From NCBI GenBank assembly GCA_964035575.1, contig OZ037852.1:248001-312000 (forward strand): a stretch of 64,000 bases of DNA. Direction: 5' to 3'. The DNA is from Rhynchopus sp. YZ270_cl-10 (lineage: Eukaryota; Euglenozoa; Diplonemea; Diplonemida; Diplonemidae). Positions 45,199-57,236 of the stretch are shown here, in pieces; within the stretch, counting starts at the first letter, position 1; every line of letters starts with the position of its first letter. Position numbers and translations under genes: made by a program. The notes below the pieces were generated by a model, which saw only the letters and a program-made list of their open reading frames with translations, was not told the DNA's origin and did no database searches.

Positions 45199-46634
45199 GG
45201 TACCAGGGCTGTTCCTTATTCTCGTTTTTCCCCCCAAAAATCGCTGGTTTTATTCTCGTTTTTTTCCTTTTTCTTTTATACCCGCAGAGGCAGTTTTTTC
45301 CAGCATTTTTGCCAGATTTGAGCCAATCCCGTTCTGTGGTGGGGGATATACGGAAAAATGGACAAAATTTTAGCGACTTCAATTTTCACAAAATATGAAC
45401 CCGTACTCGTAAAACAAGGGTCATTTTCAGTCTGAAAACCCTTCAAACTGAAAATGAAATGAAAGTGAAAGTGTGCTGTTTTTGACTGGGAACAGGTAGC
45501 GCCGCAGGCGCACGGTACCCAACTTTTTTCTTTTCCTTTTTCCTTTTTCTCTGCTTTCTTTTGATTACGCGAGCTGATTGCTCTCCACGGTGGGGTCACA
45601 TGTGTGCGCAAAAACACTCTAAAGTACCTACTATGAACTATGAGGTTCTCTGGTTTAGTCCGGTCTGCAAAAGAGAAAAAACCACAAAATATCCAAAAAT
45701 CCCGGGACAAAGAACCGACCTTAGCGCAAAGCCTGCCGGAGGCAGCTTTTTATTATACATGGTCAAAATTCGGTCCCCAATCCAGCTCAAGTTGGGGGCC
45801 TCCGGCGGAATGTGAGAATTCCTCGGTTATCCAACTGCAGAGTTCGGCACTTCATTGACATTTGCACCAGGCACGCGTGGTGCACGAATTATCAGTAACC
45901 TCAGTACATGTACAAAAGAAATGGCGGTCATGGCACCCAAAGCGAAGCCACGGTACGCAACATTTCTAAAAAATGTTGACATAAATGTGTCTGGCACTGT
46001 CGTCGGTAATTATCGTAAGTTTCCATAAATTTTCCTTCCCTGTTTTGCTAAAACGAAAGTTTCTGGCGAAGCCACGGTACGCAACATTTCAAAAAAATGT
46101 TGCTTACCATTGCATATTTTTACTGTCAAACACAGAAGAGCTACAACCACAGTGTACAGAATACCTTGTTCTTGCTTATTTCGCACATTTGGAGCATGGG
46201 ACCCCAACATTTTTTCCCTGGTCACTTTTTTCTCAGACAGAAGTGCCTGAGAGTGCAGACAGAAAGCTTCTTTTTAGGCCTACACACTTTCCCCCTTAGG
46301 CGAAAAAAAAGTGCGGCAACCACGAAAATTCCTTCAGTGCGGCATTTCCAAGATCTAAAATCCATTTTGGGAGGCAGATATAGGGAAAAGTCTGCGCCGC
46401 AGGCGGATTTTTTTTTTGGGGGGTGGGAATTTTTTTTTTTTCCCCCACCCGAAAACCTGATCTTTGGCTTGTTTGCATACCACCCCGACCAGTGGTGTAC
46501 AAAATTTTGGCTCCTAACCTAGTAGAAGCAGGCTAAAACCCAACGAAGGAAAAAAGGAAAAAAAAAAAGGAAAAAAAACTCAAAAATCAGAATTCCTTAT
46601 TCTCATTCTCACTTAGGAACAGCCCTGGGCGGTA
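45199..46634. mobile_element. Inverted-repeat-bounded element, about 1.4 kb
   Basis: GGTACCAGGGCTGTTCCT (45199-45216) faces AGGAACAGCCCTGGGCGGTAC (46614-46634), and CTTATTCT/AGAATAAGG lies just inside each end. Inside, GCGAAGCCACGGTACGCAAC is directly repeated near 45950 and 46068. Four GC-rich palindromes lie at 45494, 45735, 45798 and 46388. It has no coding signal and is of unknown class. Confidence 0.5.
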
Positions 46635-46748
46635 CTGAGGAATTTTTTTTTTTGTTATCGACAATCACTTTACCTACTTTTTTACACAGTTATTAGACAC
46701 GCTTGGAAACGCGAAAGTTCTTTTTTCCCTTTTATGCCACCACTCCGC

Positions 46749-49700
46749 TCAATCGTACTCTGCAGTGCGTCCGAGGAGGGGGCGGAGCGAGCAGGGCTGT
46801 GTGGAGAAGACTGTCAGCTCGAAGCTCCCTTCCACCTCCTCGAGGTCTGTCTCGCAGGTGACGTAGTACTCTGAACACTGCGCCGTTGGGCGTACAGCCA
46901 CCTACAGAAGAAGGGGGAGGGGAGGGGTGAGTGGTTGGGTAGGGGGAGATGGGTGCCAAAATGGCATACCTGGTTCAGTTCTGTGAAAACACCTCCGTTC
47001 CTGACGGCCGGCGCACCGTCCTCACAAGGGATACCCTCATCACACGGCGTCACAGTCACACTCTGTTGGGATTTTTTTTTGGTGTTTTTTCCCCCTTTGT
47101 ATGAACAGCACTATCCTAACAAAACACTTCCAGTATTGCATTCACCCACTTTGAGGTCCCAAACTTGACAAGACAGAAAATCAATCATGTTTGCACCATT
47201 GAAAAATTTCTGCAAAATGCACGGTGAGACTATTGTTAGACATACCAAATTCCCCATATTGAAGGCAGCAAGCGAGAAGTACGGCACCGCCTCGCCACTA
47301 GGCACTGTCGCGACAAACTGCGGCAGCAGCGCACAGCCCTTCTGCAGCACCACACTCCTCCGCACGCCCTCCTCCTCCTCCTCCCCCTCCTCCCCTTCCC
47401 TCTCCTCCTCCTCAGTGGATCCCCCCCAGCAGCCGTCTGCACTTTCTACGCAGGCCCACTCTGTAACAGCACGGAGGCTGAAGGCATCGTGCCCAGACGT
47501 TGTTGCGAGGATGCTAAACTTCGCTGCGGAGGAGCTCGACATGAAGGGGGATACGGTGTACGTCATCCCGGACGTTACCTCAAACTCTACTGTCGCCTGT
47601 CGTGTCGCAAGCTTGGATAACGCGACAATCGGGCGTGTCTTCAAACAAGGGTCCCGATGCACTCCCAAATGCTCTGGTCTCTCCGTAACAAGAATGCCAC
47701 AGGGCAGTACAATGCCATCAGCGACGCTTGCTTGCGAGACTTCGACATAAACGCTGATCCGCATCGTTGCTGCCCCTTTGAGGTCCGGCTTCAAATAGAA
47801 CTGCGGGTTCTTGAGGAACGTTGGGGCCTGGAGCGTGCCTTCGTACGACCAGGATGAGGTGAAGATGTGCGAGTTTTCTTCGTCCAAGCAGAAGACCGCG
47901 GAAAGGCTTGGTGTGGACAGTAATGTCGCATGGTATGTGACCTGCTTGCCTGACTCAGCAGAGTACGAAGCCACCGAAGCATCGGGGAGAACAGTGAGGA
48001 TGTAGATGCCGGGGCTGAGGTGGACCCTGGCAGAGCATATCCCAGCGTCGTTGCTGCAGCAGGCCACCTGGTCGCCAACGGGCGAATGGAGATACCATGT
48101 CATTGCCTGCGCTTCGTGGCTGCACTGTACATAGATAGTGGGCGCAGACTGTCGTCTGATGATGACAGCAAACTGAGGCGGTAAAGGCTCCGCAGCGGTC
48201 GTATCCAACGGCCAAGCAAACCCAACAGTTTGAGGGCTTTGTGACGGATCGCCCGAAATATTCTGCATACGCACCAATGGATAGGAATCAGGCCCCTTCC
48301 GCGTGGTGGTGTCTTCAAAGGTTACAGTGATCTTGCCTTCAAGAAGCGGGACGTAAGGGATGATGACAAAATGCTCCACACTGCTGCTGTTTGTGTCCAG
48401 CGTGGCGGACGCGATGTCACCGAAGGGCCCCACCGTCTCGGCAGAGGCGACAGCGAGAAGCTCACAGCCCTTCCCCCTCGCGCTGGGCTGCGCCTGCTCC
48501 GTACCGCTCCACCCTATCGCAGCAACCTTGAAGATGTCCGGGTCTGCTTCGTAACCTTCAAACTGCGCAGCATTCTTCTTCGGCTCACATCGGAGCAGTG
48601 CGAAGCAGCCGTCTGTTCCGTTCAACGCAACATGCATCGACACGCTGGCCTCTTTATGAATGGTCAGCAGGACCTGCGGTAGAAGCGGCCAGCACAACGA
48701 CGCCAACGGACCGAGAGACGGTGTGCACGCAACACTATGCGGCCCCACCACCGGGCACGTATGAGTAACATGCCTCAGGGGTGGCGCCAAGGCACGCACC
48801 TCCCCCCCAACCGGTGTGTTCCCCGTAGGATCCACGAGACGGAGTTTGCTCCTCCCCCCGGTGTTGCAGACCAGCGCAGTGTAGACACCAGGGTTCATCG
48901 CGATGCACACACAACCCCCGGTACTTTCCTCGACTGCGAGCACGTCTTCCCATTGGATGGGGCTTTGGATTTTGCTGTGCGGCGACGATTCATCGGCACG
49001 ACAGATCACACAGGTACTACCGTGGGAGTCGAAACGGAGTGCGCAGGAGGGAGCGTCATCACCACCACCACCTCCTCCTGCTCCTCCTCCCCCTCCTGGG
49101 ACGATAAGAACAAATTTGAGACGTGGCGGCCAGTCAAGCGGTGCACGGAGGACGATGGAGCTTGCGAGGGACCCTGATGCTTGGCGTGTTGCGTCAACGG
49201 CGATGTTGTGCACCTCTGTTGTTGCCACTGCCGCACCGAGGGAAGGCGCTTCCAGCGGCAACGCAGGGGTTGTCTCGCCTAGCGCATTGTGGCAGTACGA
49301 CAGCTTTTTGTGAAGGTCAAGCAGATGTGCGTAGGCCTGCCTTGCAAGATGTTTTTCATTCTCATCGGTACACACTGCGTGCAACATACGAGCTAAACCA
49401 CCACTCAACGCACGCAACGTTGCCCACCTATCTGCACTAGACATAACACAAGGCATCAACGTACCGCACACTATATCCTTATACGCGGGCATCACAAAAG
49501 GTGTTGCCGCATATGCATCGTACCGTGGTGATGATTTGAGATGGCCGCTGGGAGGGCCCTCTGCTTCTTCGCACCGCATTCTCGCTTGCCTCACCAATTC
49601 GGAAAAGCTGACCAATCCATTTAAAAGGTATGGGAGGGTGCCTTGAAAAGGGGGTGAAGTTTCGTCTCTTTCTTGGCTGGATTGGAGGCAGAAGAGGGAG

Positions 49701-52700
49701 GTGAGGAAGGCGGCGGGGTGGAAGACGTCTGGGGCAATGGTGAGGGCGGAGGAGATGGGCTCGAGAAGCACCACACCTAGCTGGGTCACCCCTGGGGGGA
49801 GCGAGACCGCGCGGAACGCGGAGGTACTCCTCGGGGCAGCATCGCCTGCACTGCTTCCCTCCCGCCGCACATCTGCCGCCGCAAGCAACACCTCCCTCAA
49901 CGTTACCGCCTCTCTCCCTGCCCCTTGCACTACCCCTTGCACCGCTGCCAACACCGCCCCAGCCCCTCCCACCTCCTCATCCCCCGGCAGCACCTCCCCC
50001 TGCAACACCATTTCCTCTTGCATCCCTGACACCAAAGAACGACCTACCGGAATGACCCCAAGCAGTCTCCGAAATGGTTTTAACAATGTAATAAACAGTG
50101 TTTTGTCTCCGTCAAACACATCAGCCGCTCCGGACTTTCCTTCATAATCTCCGAGGTGGGAGACGAGACCTTCCCAGGTAGTGATGGTGGTTGTGGTGCT
50201 GTTGCATCGTGCCGGAGGGGAGGCGGAGGTTGCTCTGATATGCGCAGCAAGCTCGACAGAATGCGATCGAGCAGGCGACGGTGAGGCTGACGTTCCACCA
50301 CGACGAACAGAAGACCCACCCAATGGCTTATGCACCAACCCCCCTCCTCCTCCTCCTCCTCCTCCTCCCCCTCCCCCTCCCCCTACCGACAAAGACGACA
50401 CCGCATGATGATGTGCAGGCGAGCTCGACCTCCTTTCCTCCCCCCTCGGAGGACCCAACGAAGCACGCCCAGACGCAACGCTGCTACCCCGATAGGCCAA
50501 AGTTGATGCCCGCATAAGATCCCCAAGGTGCTGTCTGAAGCCGTTCAATTCTGTGAAATATGCGCGCAAAAATATTCGGATTAGCTGCGCAGAACCGGGA
50601 GCATCCGGAGACGTTGCCACGATGTGAATATGCCTCGCCAACGACGATCTCAACAACGACAAAAACAAAAGCACGACAAAGGATGCTGCTGACTTCAGTG
50701 GAGTCCTACCACGCACCGTCCTCGCAAGAAGCGCTCTGGGGGTACGCACTTCGCACGATGCTAAACTAGAAAGACGACGTTCCTCCGAACGCCGAATTTC
50801 TCTCGTCAACGCGCGCTCCACCACCGAAACCAACGTCGTAGTATAAAACTCTCCAGAAAGACGGTGCTGAACACCTTCATACACATCACCTTCTCCCAAA
50901 CTGAACAGCCACACTGCAGCTCCTTCCAACGCACGACCTAAAACCGCCTTTTCAATTTGTTTAACCTCCGCCAAACAATCATCCACACACCGCATGACAG
51001 GGCGATGAAGCTCCGGCCCTGCAACACATGGAGTAGTATGCCGTTTGATGACCTCCAAAATCCGTTTATTTGCTTCATTGCAAAAGAGAGTTGCCACCGC
51101 AGCCGGCAACGCCGTATCACCACATTCCAGATACGGATGCAGCATGGCGGGGGTGAGGACATTTTGATGTGTTTGCGGCGGGACAGAAAGGCTTGGTGTG
51201 CCTATATTCGCTAGCGGAAATTCAGAGAGGAGTGTTTCTTGTATGGTATGGGCGATTGAAGCATCCGAGGGGGAGAGAGGTGTCAAAGCGTCTGTCGCGA
51301 GTTTGTCGTATGCGAGAAGCACCGCACTGTCGGGTGGGACAACAGAGAGAAGCGATCTTACTAAAGCGTCCGCACAGCTTACAAAGGTTTTGCACCCTAC
51401 ACTGGTGTGACGGTCGTGCAGATGGTGGTCCGAACGGAGCAAACGAAGACATTCTTCTTTACATCCTTGCAAAATCCCTCCCACCTCCTGAATAAAAGCT
51501 GCCGTCTCAATATCGTGCGTCGCAAGCACCTCTGCCTGCAATCTCACCGCCAGCGCTTCCTTAAATTCACTGAGACGCCTCTCCACTTCTCCGGTATATT
51601 GATCGTGCACACCACGACGGCCATGGTCATCACTGATATGTACTTCACAAAGCGCCTTGGTATGCGCACAACGCACCTGAGGAAGGTACTCCACGAAGAC
51701 AGGCTCATAGATGTATTGCATGTAGAAGTAGCGTGAGAAGAGAAGACCCCGCCGGAGGGTGTTCGTTGTTCCTTCTGAGGGAGAGCCGCGGAAGGATGCT
51801 GGCGGTGTTCCTGGGGGGCTGCCGCCTTTTCGGGTTCTTCTGTTGACACCGCGTTGAAGCTGTTCACATCCTGTTTCGATGGAGACGCGAATGGATTGGA
51901 GTATATCAGCTGTGTCTCTGTGTGCTTGCTTTGGTGTGGTTCGGCCGTCTTCTTGAGATTCGGCGAGAATCGATTCTATTTGGCGAGGGGACATAACACC
52001 GTCTCTCGATCCAGGATGCAGCATTGCTTTAAGCGACGCCTCTGCAGACGGCGTGCAGGCACAGAGGAGCAGCCCCACATCCACTGCAGCCTGCGCGAAC
52101 AGCGCTGCGCCAGCATCTCCATCAAGAGTACCGCACGCAAACACCACCGTACCACCAACACGGCAGGCGTACAACGAGGATTCTTCAGATCCATCAAAAC
52201 AACCCGGTGGTGGGCGTGCTGTCTCACCACGAGGCAGGCGTAGTGCCGTTTCCACTGCTTGGCGTACCGTTTCTCCGAAAACTGCAACGGCAGGCCCTGC
52301 ATTGCAAGAGGCACCAACGACCTTCGCCCAGACTGCGATGTGTTCAAGAATGTGGAGGACCTCACAGTGTGCTGGAGGAGCAAGCCCGGCACGGCGTGAA
52401 CGGGGTCGTTGTATATAGCTTGCGGCGATTACCATGGAGTTGGCCCACCAAGCGTGCTGCATGAAGTGGAGGAAGCAGGCTCTTGCGGAGCGGGAGCCGA
52501 CGCCTGAGAGACAGCATGCGGCTGCTTCTTGGAGAAGTGTCTGTGTTGCCACACCTCGTCGTGCGGCACCGTCGGAGAGGGTTGTGTAGCATTGCGCGAT
52601 GTCAAGACCGGAGACGGAACGTCCTCCTTTGACAACAGCCTTGAGTGCTTCGAGGGAGGCGTCGTGGCGGTCGTATGCCGCACGCCCTTCAGAGAGGAGG

Positions 52701-53653
52701 GACGCGATGCAGCCGATCTTGTCACTGCTGAGGTGGTCCGTCGCACTGAGGTACGTCATGTTGAAGGAGGACGTGAACAGCGGGGTAGGCCCAGTGTGCT
52801 GCTGTGTGCTGCCGCTCCAGGATTTGGTGCTTTCGCGTGGAGGTGGCGAAGCAGAATGTGATGTCTGTGTTCGTTGGAGCGTTCCCTTTTCGGGGTTGCT
52901 TCGTGCCTGCGGCGGTGTGGTTGGCTGTGGAAGCGGCTCGTCCGTTACATTGACCAGCGAAGAGAGCTCTGCGCAGAGCTCTGTCTGTTGCTCTGGGTTC
53001 CCGACGTCGCGGACCCTTCTGATGCTGCCTACCTGACGAGGTGATACAGTGACATCTCTCGGAGAAGTGGTAAAAGCGCGGGCCGTAGCAGCATGCGGAG
53101 TGCCCACTTTATCTTCATTCCGCTCGATCCGTCCCATTTTGAGGAGAGGAACCCCTTCGTCCGGTCGGGCCGCGGTTTCTGCGCGTTGAAATAGTGAGGT
53201 GCTTTTTCTGTGAGTGGTAGGGGAAGGGGGTCTGCGGAGGCCCTTCTCTGTGGTGCGTCTTGTGAGGGTGGAGGGCGAGGAGGTGGTGTTGCGGGCGACG
53301 TTGCGCTGGCCGATGCTGTGGCGTCTGGTGGTCGAGGTGGCCGTTGCTGTGGCGGTGCGGGTGCTGCGGAGGGTGCGGTCTGTGGGCCTGCATATGGCAT
53401 GCTGCGAGGAGAGCGCAGACCGGCTCACACCAGACGACGCTGTGCCCATACGATGCTCCAACGGCATCGATGTGGAACGTCGCTGCACAGCACCCTGCGG
53501 CGCCTGACTTCGCTTCACCGTTGCAGCCGGACGCCGTGTCCCCGAGGCAACAGTAGTGGCAGTCCCGGTACGCGTCTTAGCCGCCACATTCCCACGCAAA
53601 GACCCATTCAGTGTTTGACTAGAGGCACCTCCTCGGACTCCTCGGGTGGTCAT
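46749..53653 (-). CDS. Large protein with C-terminal calpain domain III-like beta-sandwiches
   Basis: Exons 47246-53653, 46970-47062 and 46749-46901 encode about 2217 residues; introns of 183 and 68 bp begin GTATGT and GTATGC. The start MTTRGVRGG at 53653 is preferred because a pyrimidine tract ending TCAG lies 14 nt upstream. An in-frame ATG at 53773 lies before that acceptor. The first ~300 residues are Ser/Thr/Arg-rich and probably disordered. About 300-1450 is mainly helical and unrecognised, with long Gly runs. The C-terminal ~650 residues form repeated beta-rich units. One has the FLKNPQFYLKP motif typical of calpain domain III, and the spliced last exons complete another (GSFELTVFSTQPCSLRPL). 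No Cys-protease domain is visible, so the protein is probably not an active calpain. An acidic Glu-rich run precedes the last unit. Confidence 0.8.
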
Positions 53654-53666
53654 GGTTGGTGCATGC

Positions 53667-53698
53667 CTGAGGGGTGCAGGGGTGAAGGTGGGGTTTGA
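53667..53698 (-). promoter_or_regulatory. Splice acceptor and 4-codon upstream ORF before the calpain-like gene
   Basis: Minus-strand CCCCACCTTCACCCCTGCAC, then CCCTCAG. The downstream leader carries ATG CAC CAA CCA TGA, whose stop overlaps the main ATG. Confidence 0.55.
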
Positions 53699-53745
53699 TA
53701 TAAAATGTGCAAATCTAATAAAGTATCGTGGATTGGATGCTGTGG

Positions 53746-54365
53746 GTAGTGTTGTGATGACGGAAAGAAGCAAGAAGGAAGGAACAACGGCATGCGACAG
53801 AGAGTGTCTTACAACGATGATGGGTTTGCGGGTTGACGAGAGGCGCTCAAGATGGAAGGAATATTCTCATGGGGACTACGTCAGCTCTACATACGTATAT
53901 GTACAGGTGGTGCGAATGGTTCGCAATTCTGGAAACAGAGTACTTCAGTATGTACTTCTACGCAATGTCACTAAACGAAAAAACATCTGACACTATCAAC
54001 ATACATCCGCAAAGGTCGAATAACACTGTTAGTGGGAGACAGCACTGCTTTGTGAAAAAGGGGGCTTTGGCACAGGGAAAGGGAAACATGTTCTTGTTTT
54101 TTTTATTACTGAGGCAGCATTCGCTACGGAAAGCATCCCGAGGATGCAGCACCTACACCACCCCCCATGAAACAGCTGACCTGGAGTCACTACCGCGAAG
54201 GGTAGTGTTGTGATGACGGAAAGAAGGCAAGAAGGCAAGAACAACGGCATGCGACAGAGAGTGTCTTACAACGACGATGACGGGTTTGCGGGAGACGCGC
54301 AAGATGGAAGGAATAGTCATGGGGACTACGTCAGCTCTACATACGTATATGTACAGGTGGTTGTG
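53746..54365. repeat. Direct duplication upstream of the calpain-like gene
   Basis: About 150 bp at 53746-53893 is repeated at 54202-54365 (period about 456 bp). Long identical stretches include GCATGCGACAGAGAGTGTCT and CTACATACGTATATGTACAG. It could be a duplicated leader or promoter region. No frame is conserved in both copies. Confidence 0.75.
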
Positions 54366-55064
54366 GTACACAATGGGAGAATATTTGCTGAGCTTTTTTT
54401 TTGAGTTTTTACTTGTTTTTTTTTTAAATGCTGAACCCCTTCTCTTTTGTCTCGCATTCCTTTTTCCTTTTTTTTTTTGAGGTGACAAAAAATTGGGGAA
54501 AAGAAAGTGAAGTGGATAGTGCAAAAACGCCTTTTGGGACGCAGGCACTTTGACACCCCGCGCGTTATCAAATAAAAGAAAAAAAAAGGGGGGGTTTTGG
54601 CGTGGGGGAGCGGAAGGGATTGGGGACGTGGTTACCAACCCGAAAAACAGAAAAACACGAGTTTTTGGGTTCTTCTCATTCTTGTTTTTTCATCTTTTTT
54701 TTTTTTTTTGTTGGTCGCATTTTTATTATTGCTGGTTATGTAAACCACAGTCTCCAAAATCCCTTCTATAAAAAATAAAACAAAAATAAACAATAAAATT
54801 CCACACGAAAACAAAAAAAAAAATATTCCAGAGATAGAAAACGAATTGCTTTTTTTTTTCTCCCCTCCCCAGAAACAAACACACGACAAAATAAAATAAA
54901 CGTTAGTCAAAATACAATGCATTATGTTGCTTATATTTTGAGTAAAAACAAATTAGGTGGATTTTTTTTTTTTCTTCTTAGAAACCTTAGGTGGTACTAA
55001 CGACACCCACTTTTTTTTTGAGATCTTTTTTTTCCTCCAAAACTAAAATCACAAATTAACCCAT
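54366..55064. other. AT-rich spacer downstream of the peroxiredoxin gene
   Basis: No gene. Long A/T runs; a family 2 copy at 54507-54570 has the CGCGCGTTATC tail. Confidence 0.5.
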
Positions 55065-55712
55065 TCAGAGGTTGGGCTGGGGGGTCATACGAAGGTAGGG
55101 CTTGACCACTGTGTGTCCCTTGGGGAAGATGGACGGGATGTCCTCGGTCTTGATGGTCGGGATCACGACGCAGTCGTCTCCGTGTTTCCAGTTGACGGGG
55201 GTGGCGACCTTGTGGTATGCGGTGAGCTGGAGGGAGTCGATCACACGGAGGATCTCGTCGAAGTTTCTGCCGGTGGAGGCGGGGTAGGTCATGATCAGCT
55301 TGATCTTCTTGTCGTTTCCGATGATGAAGACAGAGCGCACGGTGAGCGTGTTGTCGTGCTCCGGGTGGATCATGTCGTACAGCGTTGCCACCTTCTTGGT
55401 CTCGTCGCCAATGATCGGGAAGTTCACCTCCGTGCACTGCGTCTCGTTGATGTCCTTAATCCACTCCCCATGGCTTGCCACGTCGTCAACGCTCACCGCA
55501 ATCATCTTGCAGTTCCTCTTGTCAAACTCCGCCTTCAACTTGGCGGCCATACCAAGCTCGGTGGTGCACACCGGGGTGAAGTCCTTCGGGTGGCTGAACA
55601 GGATGCCCCATCCATCGCCGAGGTACTCGTGGAAGGAGAGCTCACCGTCGGAGGTGTTTGTGGTGAAGTCGGGTGCGACGTCTCCGAGTCTAAGGACCTT
55701 GGGGGCTGCCAT
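55065..55712 (-). CDS. PRDX6: 1-Cys peroxiredoxin (Prx6 type)
   Basis: A 215-residue protein starting MAAPKVLRLGDVAPDF at 55712. An in-frame extension to 55874 is unlikely because an acceptor-like CACAG lies between the two. The length fits the Prx6 family (about 220). The peroxidatic site HPKDFTPVCTTELG puts the reactive Cys near residue 49. The long Prx6-type C-terminal extension is present (PASTGRNFDEILRVIDSLQ; TPVNWKHGDDCVVIPTI). The family reduces H2O2 and lipid hydroperoxides in the cytosol, with glutathione or another thiol as resolving partner. The motif that carries the phospholipase serine in animal PRDX6 (GDSWG) reads GDGWG here, so that second activity is probably absent. Confidence 0.95.
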   Translation of the reverse strand: MAAPKVLRLGDVAPDFTTNTSDGELSFHEYLGDGWGILFSHPKDFTPVCTTELGMAAKLKAEFDKRNCKMIAVSVDDVASHGEWIKDINETQCTEVNFPIIGDETKKVATLYDMIHPEHDNTLTVRSVFIIGNDKKIKLIMTYPASTGRNFDEILRVIDSLQLTAYHKVATPVNWKHGDDCVVIPTIKTEDIPSIFPKGHTVVKPYLRMTPQPNL

Positions 55713-55746
55713 TGTGTTGAAAGGGTTTTGTTTTGTAGGTATTACT

Positions 55747-55800
55747 CTGTGTATTGTGAGGATATGATTGGAATGAACAACAAAAAAAAGAAAATTGTTA
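55747..55800 (-). promoter_or_regulatory. Candidate splice acceptor upstream of the peroxiredoxin gene
   Basis: Minus-strand TTTTCTTTTTTTTGTTGTTC is followed about 20 nt later by CAATACACAG, 34 nt before the ATG. Confidence 0.5.
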
Positions 55801-56772
55801 GTGGTGTGGCCGACGACCCCAAAAGAGCGGAAAATCGCAGAAAATAGCACAAAACAGCACCCCTCTTCAGCCACACCAATTTACATTTGTATAAGAAAGC
55901 CCACAGAACAAGAAGAGAACAGCAAAAAGACGGCCATTCAGAAAACGGAAAGTAGGCAACAAAATGCGATCAGAAGCAAAATCGCAAGATAGATGACTCG
56001 GCACCATTTCGTGAGAAAAGAAAAAGTGGGAGAAAAGTGGAGGAAAATATAAAAAAAAATGTCCGTTTTTTTTTCTGCATACTTTTTTTGAATAATTTTG
56101 TTGATGTGCAAATCACCACATCCCTTCAAAGGGGAGGGGGGTGTATGGCATGGGGAGGGGGAATCCAACACGACCCCCTGTCAGACTATGACACCTGTCA
56201 TGACACAGGTAATTTCATTCGTGCATTTTCCACTCTATTTTCACCTTGTCACGTGTCATGCAATATGCCAGGTCCTGACAGAGCCACCGTGAACATCTCT
56301 CTCTCTCTCTCTCTCTCTCTCTCCCCTCCCCTGATGGCTGTGTTCATATCTGCTGATGGATTATAACCAGAACCCATCAATAACAATGCGCTTCTTAGGT
56401 CAAAACACATCATGAAATACGCAACACAGCCATCTATAAAACTCCCAAAAGGGAACCTAACCCCCTACCCCCACAACCCATTTTTTTGTGGCGAAACTAC
56501 TGCCTACTGCGGTGCAAACACACACAACATTGGCATCTCTCTTCCTTCTCCCCCACTCTACTGACAAACTTTTTGTGTTCCTTTTTTGACAAAATATATA
56601 TCGCAGACTGACCTGTACAGAAGGGAATTGTAAAAAGAATAAAAGAGTTTTTTGTAAGAGTGAATGACATCAGTAATGTCCGAGTCCAATGTGTCACCTT
56701 TTGGGAGGGGAAATAGACAATACTTGGATGAATGTGCCTCATGGGCCCACAACACCTTTTCTTCAGGTTTCT

Positions 56773-56821
56773 TGAAAACTTGGTTGTATTAGTGTAGCCA
56801 CCCTAGAGTGTGCTCCACTAT
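56773..56821 (+). repeat. 'GTGTAG' dispersed family, copy 2
   Basis: Nearly identical to 17776-17824, which lies 39 kb away. Confidence 0.6.
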
Positions 56822-57072
56822 CCCTATACTAGGTTTCTTATTAAGAAACGCAGGTTGGGTGAAGGGAAAATGGATAACCAGAGCTTTAAAACTAAAAGTT
56901 GAGGTAAGAGAGAGAGAGTCTTAGGCACCGCTTAGTCAAAAACTTTGTTTTGTGCGTAAAGTATGTAATAAATATTCTGTGGTAATATTTTTTTATTACT
57001 GCAATACACCCCCACTGAGTACCTGGCAGTGAAGAGGAAACTTCTTTGAGGCCAAAAAAAACGCACCATAAG

Positions 57073-57218
57073 ATGGTGTTACCGATCTGCTGTCGGGGAC
57101 ATGTCAACGACATGTCAAGGACATGTCAATATAGGGGGGGTGTGTCATTTTCCCCTGTAAACCTTGTGTCAAGGACATGTCAAGGACCTGTCAATATGGG
57201 CCCTTTCGGGAACACCAT
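57073..57218. mobile_element. MITE-like element, ATGGTGTT ends
   Basis: ATGGTGTTACCGA and TTTCGGGAACACCAT are inverted. The interior repeats GACATGTCAA several times and has two GTCAATAT blocks. It is the longest member of the TGGTGCT-like set. Confidence 0.55.
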
Positions 57219-57236
57219 AAGAACAAAATTTTATAA

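Noticed and set aside
53654-53773. Upstream ATG at 53773 as the start of the calpain-like protein
   Set aside because: It lies before the pyrimidine tract and acceptor, and the added 40 residues look like translated leader.
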